This document shows, piece after piece, positions 21,248 through 29,290 of a stretch of 64,000 bases of DNA. The notes under the pieces are model-generated. The model had not been told where the DNA came from. It saw only the letters and a list, made by a program, of their open reading frames with translations, and made no database searches. The translations under genes were made by a program, and so were the position numbers. This stretch comes from Halobacteriovorax sp. JY17 (GTDB lineage: Bacteria; Bdellovibrionota; Bacteriovoracia; Bacteriovoracales; Bacteriovoracaceae), in assembly GCF_002753895.1 (NCBI RefSeq), contig NZ_NJER01000002.1, forward strand, positions 1 through 64,000. Direction: 5' to 3'. How positions within the stretch are numbered: the first letter of the stretch is position 1; every line of letters starts with the position of its first letter.

Positions 21248-22158
21248 TATTTAACAAATGTTTTAATATAGTGTTTACTTCTTTCTCTCTTATACCATAG
21301 GTCAGTCACTTCACCGGCCTGGACGCCCATTAATTGACCACGTATTTGATCTTTTGATCTTAGGTAGATATCTGACTCAACTAGATCTTTCTTTTTTACA
21401 AAAAATACATGATAAGTATCACCAAGCTTTATAGACTTAGTAAATTTTCCTTCGTCAGTACTCTTTAGTAAGACTTTTAAATCTTTAGTAAGTCCATCCT
21501 CTGTAATATCTCCAAGAACATTTGTTTGAACATCTTCAAAATTCTTTGGAAGTATTCCATTTACTTGAAACTTTTCTAAAATAGTTGGAAATGTATTAAG
21601 CATTCCTTTTTTCATTTTAGAATCTTCAAGAGAGAAATCTACGATTGTATATTTAAACGCAAGAGTTTTATCTTTTGAAGTCTTGTAGAAGTAATTTTTA
21701 ACTTCTTGATCTGTAACTGAAATAAGAGGTCTAATTATTCTTCCATTGAAAATATTAAACTCAATTGTTTCACGTATAATTTCAAAGTATTCATCAAAGC
21801 TCATATTATTTGATTTAAGAAAACTTAGTAGTTGAGTTCGAGACAGCCCTAGCCTCTTTTCAATATTATTAATCTCACTTTCAACTTGCTCATCATTTCT
21901 AACGTAACCAACTTCACTTAACTTTTCTCTAATCAGAAGTCTCTCAATCATTAATTCAAGAATTTCTTCTTGTGTGTAATTTGTTTTCTTATAAATCAGA
22001 GGAGATATATTCTTTCGACTAGCGATATTATTTTGAACTCTTTTTACTTGGCTTAAAGTAATAACTGAATCGTTAAATATTGCGATTGTTTTGTCTAATA
22101 ACTTTGCGTGGGTTTGTGAAAAAGTGAGAAATATAAATGCGAGTATTAGTTGCTTCAT
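21247..22158 (-). CDS. SurA-like periplasmic chaperone
   Basis: The protein (303 residues from the ATG at 22158; an in-frame ATG at 22179 is also possible) begins with a Sec signal peptide (MKQLILAFIFLTFSQTHA). A SurA N-terminal chaperone domain follows (DKTIAIFNDSVITLSQ, VQNNIAS, EEILELMIERLLIREKL). The C-terminal part (about 165-290) is similar in length to a parvulin domain but lacks its usual conserved motifs, so peptidyl-prolyl isomerase activity is doubtful. It should escort outer-membrane proteins across the periplasm. It lies between the PPIase and pdxA, echoing the surA-pdxA arrangement of E. coli. Confidence 0.85.
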   Translation of the reverse strand: MKQLILAFIFLTFSQTHAKLLDKTIAIFNDSVITLSQVKRVQNNIASRKNISPLIYKKTNYTQEEILELMIERLLIREKLSEVGYVRNDEQVESEINNIEKRLGLSRTQLLSFLKSNNMSFDEYFEIIRETIEFNIFNGRIIRPLISVTDQEVKNYFYKTSKDKTLAFKYTIVDFSLEDSKMKKGMLNTFPTILEKFQVNGILPKNFEDVQTNVLGDITEDGLTKDLKVLLKSTDEGKFTKSIKLGDTYHVFFVKKKDLVESDIYLRSKDQIRGQLMGVQAGEVTDLWYKRERSKHYIKTFVK

Positions 22159-22221
22159 TGTTAATCCATTTTTTATCATTTTTGATATTTAAAAATAGAT
22201 TAACAAGAAGCATTATTCAAG

Positions 22222-23037
22222 TTATTTAAGGTATTCTTCGTTTATTTTAACATTTGATTTTGCGCGCAACTCTCTGAAGTAATTATCTAGTATAGCGTCA
22301 CGCTTTTGGTCATAGACAATTTTCTTATAAAGGGCATTATTTATACTTTTTACGCTCTTAACCGCCATTACCTTAATAATGTGGTAACCAAATTGAGTTT
22401 TTACTGGAGGAGTGATGAAATTGTCGCTCTTTCCTTTAATAGCATTAAAGTATTCGGGAGCCAATCTAATCGCTGGCTGGAATCCCATATCTCCCCCATT
22501 TGGAGCAGTACTACTTTGAGAAAATTTATTGGCAAGTTCAGAAAAGAGGTCAGGCTTAGTTTTTAAAGTATTATAAACCTTAAGGGCCTGGTTAAGGGCC
22601 GCTTCATTTTCTTCTTTTTCTGGATTTGTTCTAACTCTAAAAAGAATATGAGCTGTTCTATATTCTTGGTGATCTTTATAGTACTTATCCACATCAGTGT
22701 CAGTTACAACAATTTTCTTGAGTCTTGGCTCTAAATCCTTTGAGATTTGAGCATGGTACATAATATCTTCCATCTTTTGCTTAACGATTGGATCTTTATC
22801 AAGATTACCTTTCTTAGCTCTTTTGATTCCAAGATTACGATTTATAATATCGTTTAAAACTTTTTCCCTTGTAACTCTCTTGTCTGAAACAAACATTAAG
22901 TTTTCTTGGTAAGTTTTTTCAAGTTCTGATTTCTTAATACCGACCCCATCAACTGTTGCCACAATTGGGTCTTTCGCACCTAGTGTTGCAGTTGATAGTA
23001 ATAGTACAGAAGTTAAAGCGAGTGTTTTTCTTAGCAT
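22222..23037 (-). CDS. PpiC-type peptidyl-prolyl isomerase (SurA/PrsA family)
   Basis: A 271-residue periplasmic foldase. The start is placed at 23037 (MLRKTLALTSVLLL), which has AGGG upstream and gives a proper signal peptide; the longer frame from 23112 would add 25 residues before it. A SurA-type N-terminal helical domain is followed by an intact parvulin domain: RTAHILFRV (about 124-132), LANKFSQSSTAPNGGDMGF (about 166-184) and TQFGYHIIKV (about 219-228). Together with the next gene it forms a pair of outer-membrane-protein chaperones behind mfd. Confidence 0.9.
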   Translation of the reverse strand: MLRKTLALTSVLLLSTATLGAKDPIVATVDGVGIKKSELEKTYQENLMFVSDKRVTREKVLNDIINRNLGIKRAKKGNLDKDPIVKQKMEDIMYHAQISKDLEPRLKKIVVTDTDVDKYYKDHQEYRTAHILFRVRTNPEKEENEAALNQALKVYNTLKTKPDLFSELANKFSQSSTAPNGGDMGFQPAIRLAPEYFNAIKGKSDNFITPPVKTQFGYHIIKVMAVKSVKSINNALYKKIVYDQKRDAILDNYFRELRAKSNVKINEEYLK

Positions 23038-23108
23038 ATCGCAATTCCCTAAATGGTTATTATTCCTTAATAGTTTATCAAAAAAAAAGATAAACTGTGG
23101 AAAAAACA

Positions 23109-26100
23109 TCAACGGGGAAGAATTTTCTCAGCTAATTCTTTAGAAAACTTGAGGAAATCACTCTGAGTTAGTTCGCTTTTATGCGTGTAAATGACTTTAA
23201 AGTCTGGTGTTAGCTGATAAGTTCTAGGCCTTGATAAGAAGAAGTCGAGCATACGATTTCTAAGCTCAGTATTTTCCTCAACATACTTTTTATCAAAACT
23301 TAGGGTGGCCAATCTTCCGCCAACTTGTATTGTTTTTAGAGATGCATCAATGAGAGTCATTCTAACTTCTAATGTAGTGAATAGATTCTCTAATTCCTCA
23401 GGTATTGCTCCGTAAACATCTACAAATTCATCTTTTATATCAAAGAGGGTTTCAAGTTCATCGCAGTTTGAAAGCCTCTTGTATTGCTTAAGTCTCTCGC
23501 TTGAATCTTTAATATAATTAGCAGGAATATAACTTGGAAAAGGAGTTTTAACTTCGACATCTTGTTTAATTAATTTCTTTTCACCACGAAGCTCTTGAAT
23601 GGCCTCTTTAAGAAGTTGCATATAAAGCTCAAGACCAACATTATCGATTTGACCAGATTGCTCTGCCCCTAGAATATCTCCAGCGCCTCTAATTTCTAAA
23701 TCGCAAGTGGCAATATTAAACCCCGATCCCATATCAGCGTATGTTTGCAGTGCCTTCAATCTTCTCTGAGCAATTTCTGATATTGGCTTATGCTTTGGAA
23801 TAACAAAATAAGCGTAGGCCTTCTTGTCTGATCTTCCAATTCTTCCTCTTAGTTGATGAAGTTGAGCAAGTCCATAATTATCGGCCCTATCAATAATCAT
23901 TGTATTTGCATTGGGAATATCAATTCCTGATTCAATGATTGTTGTAGAAATTAGTATTTGATAAGTACCATTATAGAAAGCACTCATTTTTTGCTCGAGT
24001 TCTTTTTCAGACATTTGTCCGTGAGCATATACAATCTTTGCTTCGGGAACGAGTTCTTGAATATAATTTGAAAAATGATCTATATCGCTTACTTTATTGT
24101 GAACAATGAAAACTTGCCCTCCCCTATTTAGCTCTTTCTTAATCGCTGTTTGTAGAGTGAGGTCATCTTCCTTAATGAGATAAGACTTAATACTTTGTCT
24201 TCTTGGTGGAGCCGTTTGAATAAGTGACATTTCCCTAATTCCAAGAAAAGATAATTGAAGAGTTCTAGGAATTGGTGTCGCAGTCAGAGTTAGAAAGTCT
24301 ACGTTCGCTTTTAAAAGTTTTAACTTTTCTTTATGTCCAACTCCAAAGCGTTGTTCTTCATCAACAATGACTAGTCCTAGATCCTTATATTTTACAGTTG
24401 AGCTTAGTAATTTATGAGTACCAATTAAGATATCAATTTTACCATCTTGTAGCTTTTCCAATACTTCTTTAGTTTGTTTAGGAGATTTGAAGCGAGAAAG
24501 AAATTCAATCTCGACAGGAAATTTATTAAACCTTTTTACAAAAGAATTATAATGTTGAAGAGCTAGAACGGTTGTTGGAACAAGTATACAAACCTGTTTT
24601 CTATCTAGAACTGCTTTAAAGGCAGCTCTCATTGCAACTTCCGTTTTTCCAAAACCAACATCGCCACATACTAGATGATCCATGGCAATTGGTTTTTGCA
24701 TCGATTCAATAACTTCATTAATCGCATTTGACTGATCAGGAGTTTCTTGAAATGGAAAGGCCATCTCAAAGTCTCTGTACTCCTGTTCTGGAGGGCTAAA
24801 AGCATAGCCTGCTGAGGATTGTCTTTCGGCCTGAAGCTTTAATAAATCAAAAGCAAGCTTCTTTGCTGAATTTCTCGCTTTTGATTTTAAAGTAGCAAAT
24901 TTATTTGTTCGAAGACTATCTGTTGTGACGGTAGCATTTCCATCAGCGTGTTTTTGAATCTGATTCATTTTATAAACAGGAACGTAAACCTTATCGTTAC
25001 CTTTATAAATTAAAACAATATAGTCAGACATCGAGCCACCAATATCAAGTGATTCTAAACCTTCATAAACTCCGACACCATGTTCATTATGTATGACATA
25101 ATCACCCTTTTTAAGGGTTGCTAACTGTTCTGCAAAAACGTCAACACTAACTTTCTTAATTGTCTTTGTCTTTCTAAGCTTCGTACTGAAAATATCAGCT
25201 TCAGATAGAATAAGAGTTTTCTCTCTTTCGTAGAAAAAGCCTTGCGATAGTTTTGATTTCGTAAAATGAAATCTCTTTTTTAAATTTGGATCGAGTTTGA
25301 ATACTTCCATTAAGTGAAAGAATTCATTCTTAGAATTATCATGTTCATATGAAAAATAAATTTCACCACTTGATCTAAATTCATTAATCAAGAACTCAAA
25401 CATAGCTTTTGTGTATTCAGGCTTATTCAAAGAGGGGTTAATTGACTGATTGAGATATCCTGTAGATGGAAGAACTTTGAGCTCAATTGTATTCTTTAAA
25501 TCGTCACGAATTACATTGGCAAAATTTAAATCGTCTATAGAAATATGTGGAGTTTTCTCCAGAGTCTTCTCTAATAATGTGTCATAAAGTTTGATTGGCT
25601 CTGGAAGTAAATTATCATTATCTAGGTTTTGCCATTCAAGTTCAAATTCAATTCTTAGTTGCTCAAAGAATTCGCTATAGGCCCTCGAAAACTCAACGTC
25701 ATTAAAAAGAACTTTGATAGAATTGGTAGGAAGATAATCGAGAAGAACTTCGCTCTCTTCAAAGAAAAGTGGAGCAAAGGCAGCGTAATTATCAAATAAG
25801 TAGTTATCTGATAGTGAAGAAAAAATTTCCTTTCTCTTGCTAAAGCGGTTCTTTTGCGCGGTACTTGGCATAGGAATATTTTCTCTGAGCTTGTGAGCAA
25901 AAGAGTCTTGCATTCCAAATATTTGAGGAGTTGGAGTTATATTTATAAATTCTAGCTTACTTTCTTTCTTTGACTTTTGAGTCTCTAGATCAATTAGAAA
26001 AATCTCTTCAATCATATCGTCAAAGTAATGAATTCTTAAAGGTGTTGAATCAACAGTATAGATATCAAAAATTTCTCCCTTGGAGGAAAAGGTTCCTGGC

Positions 26101-26609
26101 TCTTCAATACTTGGTGAAGAACTATAGCCAAGAGAGACGAGCTTAGCCGCAAGTTCGCTTGGGGGAATGATGTCGGAAACTTCTATTTTAAAATTTTGTT
26201 CTTTAAAGAACTCTCTAGGAGGAATACGAAGAGAGAAAGATTCGAACGTTGAAATTAGAATAAAGGTTTCATTTTCTTTAATGGAAGTTAAAAAACTTAA
26301 AACTTTAAACCTTTCAAAAAGAGCACGTTGTGAGCTTACAGCTTCTGAGTACGGACTCAAATCATGGCCAGGAAAGAAAAGTAATTTCTTAGTAATCCTT
26401 GAGGCCTTGAAGCTTTCATGTAGATTCTCAGCTTGATCGATTGAGTCACAAATAAAGACAAAACTATTTTTCTTTACAAAATCCATGTCTTTTTCACATT
26501 CATTAATTATGAATGAAAATTGCGCACTGTTTAATCCTGTTATGTGTAGATTATCCGTATTAGAATTGTGCCAAGAGTTAATTTTTGTGATGACCGATTC
26601 AAAAATCAT
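23109..26609 (-). CDS. mfd: Transcription-repair coupling factor Mfd
   Basis: Mfd removes RNA polymerase stalled at lesions and recruits UvrA. The 1166-residue protein has the UvrB-like N-terminal half, the RNA-polymerase-interacting CarD-like domain (GDYVIHNEHGVGVYEGLE, about 519-536), and the RecG-like translocase with Walker A GDVGFGKTEVA (about 654-664) and DEEQ box (DEEQRFGVGHK, about 754-764). The TRCF C-terminal domain ends the protein. It is the first gene of the minus-strand operon, divergent from nuoA across 223 bases. Confidence 0.97.
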   Translation of the reverse strand: MIFESVITKINSWHNSNTDNLHITGLNSAQFSFIINECEKDMDFVKKNSFVFICDSIDQAENLHESFKASRITKKLLFFPGHDLSPYSEAVSSQRALFERFKVLSFLTSIKENETFILISTFESFSLRIPPREFFKEQNFKIEVSDIIPPSELAAKLVSLGYSSSPSIEEPGTFSSKGEIFDIYTVDSTPLRIHYFDDMIEEIFLIDLETQKSKKESKLEFINITPTPQIFGMQDSFAHKLRENIPMPSTAQKNRFSKRKEIFSSLSDNYLFDNYAAFAPLFFEESEVLLDYLPTNSIKVLFNDVEFSRAYSEFFEQLRIEFELEWQNLDNDNLLPEPIKLYDTLLEKTLEKTPHISIDDLNFANVIRDDLKNTIELKVLPSTGYLNQSINPSLNKPEYTKAMFEFLINEFRSSGEIYFSYEHDNSKNEFFHLMEVFKLDPNLKKRFHFTKSKLSQGFFYEREKTLILSEADIFSTKLRKTKTIKKVSVDVFAEQLATLKKGDYVIHNEHGVGVYEGLESLDIGGSMSDYIVLIYKGNDKVYVPVYKMNQIQKHADGNATVTTDSLRTNKFATLKSKARNSAKKLAFDLLKLQAERQSSAGYAFSPPEQEYRDFEMAFPFQETPDQSNAINEVIESMQKPIAMDHLVCGDVGFGKTEVAMRAAFKAVLDRKQVCILVPTTVLALQHYNSFVKRFNKFPVEIEFLSRFKSPKQTKEVLEKLQDGKIDILIGTHKLLSSTVKYKDLGLVIVDEEQRFGVGHKEKLKLLKANVDFLTLTATPIPRTLQLSFLGIREMSLIQTAPPRRQSIKSYLIKEDDLTLQTAIKKELNRGGQVFIVHNKVSDIDHFSNYIQELVPEAKIVYAHGQMSEKELEQKMSAFYNGTYQILISTTIIESGIDIPNANTMIIDRADNYGLAQLHQLRGRIGRSDKKAYAYFVIPKHKPISEIAQRRLKALQTYADMGSGFNIATCDLEIRGAGDILGAEQSGQIDNVGLELYMQLLKEAIQELRGEKKLIKQDVEVKTPFPSYIPANYIKDSSERLKQYKRLSNCDELETLFDIKDEFVDVYGAIPEELENLFTTLEVRMTLIDASLKTIQVGGRLATLSFDKKYVEENTELRNRMLDFFLSRPRTYQLTPDFKVIYTHKSELTQSDFLKFSKELAEKILPR

Positions 26610-26832
26610 ATTATTCGCCTTGTTAAGCCATCTTTAATAACACAGGGCCGAAAAAGTTCCAAGTTTTGATGATGAAGCCTCGATGATTTTAGTTTTTACG
26701 CGCAGCTATGTTTTTTAGGGTGACGATAAAGTAGAAGGTAAGTGCGTAAAAAAAAGATTTCAAAATGTTTCCAACATGTTAAGTATCATGTATTCTTTTA
26801 GGACCGAAAAAGTATTTAAAATGGAGCAATGA
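26610..26832. promoter_or_regulatory. Divergent mfd / nuo promoter region
   Basis: This 223-base gap must hold the promoters of the mfd operon (leftward) and of the 14-gene nuo operon (rightward). It is AT-rich. A ten-base string CCGAAAAAGT occurs twice, near 26648 and 26804, and ATG-rich near-palindromes lie around 26771-26791. I could not fix -35/-10 boxes with confidence. A GGAG site precedes the nuoA ATG; the ATG at 26821 is closed by TGA after three codons. Confidence 0.45.
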
Positions 26833-27258
26833 ATGTCGTCATTCAATCTAGACGTCTACATGCCTGTACTAATCCTCGTGGCCTTTGCCGTCATTATGGT
26901 AGTCGGAGTTTTAGTAGTAGGTATTTTAGTAAGACCTAACAATCCTAATGATCTCAAGTTATCCGCATATGAATGTGGTGAAGAGGCCGTAGGAACTGCT
27001 TGGTCCAACTTTAACATTCGATTCTATGTAATCGCACTTATCTTTATCATCTTTGATGTTGAAGGTGCACTTATGTTTCCAGTCGCTGTTGTCTTTAAGA
27101 AGTTTAATGAAATGGGTGAAGGAACAGTGGTTCTGGCCAGTTTACTATTATTCATTTCTATCTTAATTGAAGGTGTTGTTTATTGCTGGAAAAAAGGCGA
27201 TCTGGACTGGGTAAGAAGTTATCAAACACCTGAAGCAGAAAAGAAAGAGGTTAACTAA
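26833..27258 (+). CDS. nuoA: NADH-quinone oxidoreductase subunit A
   Basis: NuoA is a three-helix subunit near the junction of the complex I arms. The 141-residue protein keeps the Cys-containing loop SAYECGEEAVG (about 44-54) and the motif FNIRFYVIALIFIIFDVEGA (about 60-79). It heads an operon that carries only membrane-arm genes (A, H, J, K, L, M, N). It is directly followed by nuoH with no gap. Confidence 0.95.
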   Translation: MSSFNLDVYMPVLILVAFAVIMVVGVLVVGILVRPNNPNDLKLSAYECGEEAVGTAWSNFNIRFYVIALIFIIFDVEGALMFPVAVVFKKFNEMGEGTVVLASLLLFISILIEGVVYCWKKGDLDWVRSYQTPEAEKKEVN

Positions 27259-28422
27259 ATGAATAGCAGTATCGTTAGTTTTTTTGCAGATAATTTAGGC
27301 TTTGAGGCGACGTCATTTTATGCATTTCTAATTTATGGTTTTGCTTGTTTTATAGTTGTAAATGTTTGCGCTGTAATTGGTGGTTTAGGAACATACGCAG
27401 AAAGAAAAATTTCAGCGGATCTTCAAATGAGACATGGACCAAATAGAGTTGGACCATTTGGGATTCTTCAGTTTCTTGCGGATGGTGTAAAGCTTGTGCT
27501 TAAAGAAGTTATTATTCCAACACAATCAGATAGATTTCTCTTCTTGATTGCACCTCTACTTTGTATGGTTGGAGTATTTGCAACTCTGGCAGTAGTTCCG
27601 TTCTCTAGTGGATTTATTCTTTCAGATTTAAATATTGGTATCTTCTACATTCTTGGTGTTTCATCGCTTGTAGGAGTTGGAATTTTTCTTGGTGGTTATT
27701 CTTCAAATTCTAAGTGGGCAATGCTTGGTGGAATGAGAGGTGCAGCTCAAATTATTTCTTACGAAGTTCCAGTAACTCTTTGTATTCTTTCTATCGTTGT
27801 AATGGCCGGTGGTCTTTCAATGACAACGTTAGTTGAAGGTCAAGGCGGACTTCCACACCAATGGTATATTTTTCATAACCCTTTTACTTTTATTGGGTTC
27901 TTCATTTTCTTTATTGGTATCTTAGCTGAAACAAATAGAGCTCCTTTTGATTTACCCGAAGCGGAATCAGAGCTTGTTTCTGGTTATCATACAGAATATT
28001 CAGGTATGGCCTTCTCGTTTTTCGCATTAGCAGAATATGTAGAAGTATTCGTTGTTTGCGGTGTTGCAGCAGCTCTTTACCTTGGTGGTTACAAGGTTCC
28101 ATTTGATTTAGGCAATGGGGTTTTAATTTCTGAAATTACTGGGGCGCCTAAAATTGTAAGCAACGGTATTGGTCAAATGCTTCAAATTGGTTCATTTTTT
28201 ACAAAGACATTTGCTCTTTACTACGTTGTTATCTGGGTTAGATGGACATTACCAAGACTTAGAATCGATCAGCTAGTAGCACTTTGTTGGAAGTACTTAA
28301 CACCAATTTGTATTTTTAACTTAATTGCAATTGCTACTTGGATGTGGGCTTTTGAAGGTCAATCTGTATACGAATTATTTACTACATGGCTTCACTCCTT
28401 GAGTGCTGGCGGTGGTCACTAA
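27259..28422 (+). CDS. nuoH: NADH-quinone oxidoreductase subunit H
   Basis: NuoH forms part of the quinone-binding chamber. The 387-residue protein shows the signature AERKISADLQMRHGPNRVGPF (within about 47-68; shown in part), FLADGVKLVLKE (about 72-83) and the acidic loop AETNRAPFDLPEAESELV (about 223-240). It ends with the usual helix plus tail (RLRIDQLVALCWKYLTP). Position between nuoA and nuoJ is a reduced version of the standard nuoA-N order. Confidence 0.96.
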   Translation: MNSSIVSFFADNLGFEATSFYAFLIYGFACFIVVNVCAVIGGLGTYAERKISADLQMRHGPNRVGPFGILQFLADGVKLVLKEVIIPTQSDRFLFLIAPLLCMVGVFATLAVVPFSSGFILSDLNIGIFYILGVSSLVGVGIFLGGYSSNSKWAMLGGMRGAAQIISYEVPVTLCILSIVVMAGGLSMTTLVEGQGGLPHQWYIFHNPFTFIGFFIFFIGILAETNRAPFDLPEAESELVSGYHTEYSGMAFSFFALAEYVEVFVVCGVAAALYLGGYKVPFDLGNGVLISEITGAPKIVSNGIGQMLQIGSFFTKTFALYYVVIWVRWTLPRLRIDQLVALCWKYLTPICIFNLIAIATWMWAFEGQSVYELFTTWLHSLSAGGGH

Positions 28423-28443
28423 AATATTAAAGAGGACTTTAGC

Positions 28444-28968
28444 ATGTTTATTAATATCATGTTCATTCTATCTGCCCTATTAGCTCTTGCTGGAGCATAT
28501 GGTGTGGTAGCAAGTAAAAACATTATGCACGCTTGTGTATATTTATTAGCAAGTCTTTTTGGTGTAGCTGGTTTATACGCAACTCTTGGAGCGGATTTCT
28601 TAGCTGCAACTCAGATGGTTGTTTATGCTGGTGGAGTTGTTATCTTAATGCTTTTCGCAGTAATGCTAACAGGTGGACATAGCGAAGCAGTTAATAAGTT
28701 CGGAATAAATAAAATTCCTTCTATGGGAACAGTTAGAACTTTCATTATAGGTACTCTATCTGCTCTAGTTTTAGGTTCTGCAACTTTTAAAATCATTGCA
28801 GGAATGACTAAGCATGTTCAAGGGGAGCTTCCTGCTTTTACATCTTCAGTTGAGAAGATTGGAGTTCTACTTTTAACAGATCATATTTTAGCATTTGAAA
28901 TTTCATCAGTATTACTGCTTGGTGCTCTTGTTGGAGCTGCGGTAATTTCTAGACCAAGGAAACAATAA
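28444..28968 (+). CDS. nuoJ: NADH-quinone oxidoreductase subunit J
   Basis: NuoJ is a five-helix membrane-arm subunit whose third helix changes shape during coupling. The 174-residue protein keeps the pi-bulge helix ATQMVVYAGGVVILMLF (about 56-72). An AGAGGA site precedes the ATG. The stop overlaps the nuoK ATG (TAATG), so J and K are coupled. The normal neighbours nuoI and nuoG are missing. Confidence 0.95.
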   Translation: MFINIMFILSALLALAGAYGVVASKNIMHACVYLLASLFGVAGLYATLGADFLAATQMVVYAGGVVILMLFAVMLTGGHSEAVNKFGINKIPSMGTVRTFIIGTLSALVLGSATFKIIAGMTKHVQGELPAFTSSVEKIGVLLLTDHILAFEISSVLLLGALVGAAVISRPRKQ

Positions 28969-29273
28969 TGGTATCACTTCCATCATTCTTAGTTGTTTCA
29001 CTAATTCTCTTTCTCGCTGGTATTACAGTGATGATTGCAAGAAAGAACGTGATTGCAATTTTACTAGGTATTGAATTGATTCTTAATGCTGCAGCATTAA
29101 ATTTTGCGGCCTATACAAGATTTATAAATAACAATCTTGATGGTCACATTATGTCATTGTTCATCATTGTTATTGCAGCGGCTGAAGCAGCTGTTGGATT
29201 AGCAATTGTTATTAGATTCTATCAAATTAGAGAAAGTATCCATATTGATGATGCTACTCAATTACAAAGCTAA
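28968..29273 (+). CDS. nuoK: NADH-quinone oxidoreductase subunit K
   Basis: NuoK is a three-helix subunit with two membrane glutamates required for proton translocation. In this 101-residue protein both are present: Glu36 in LLGIELILNAAALNF and Glu73 in AAAEAAVGLAIVIRF. Length and topology are standard. Its start overlaps the nuoJ stop by one base. Confidence 0.96.
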   Translation: MVSLPSFLVVSLILFLAGITVMIARKNVIAILLGIELILNAAALNFAAYTRFINNNLDGHIMSLFIIVIAAAEAAVGLAIVIRFYQIRESIHIDDATQLQS

Positions 29274-29290
29274 TTAGGAAGGTTGATTAA

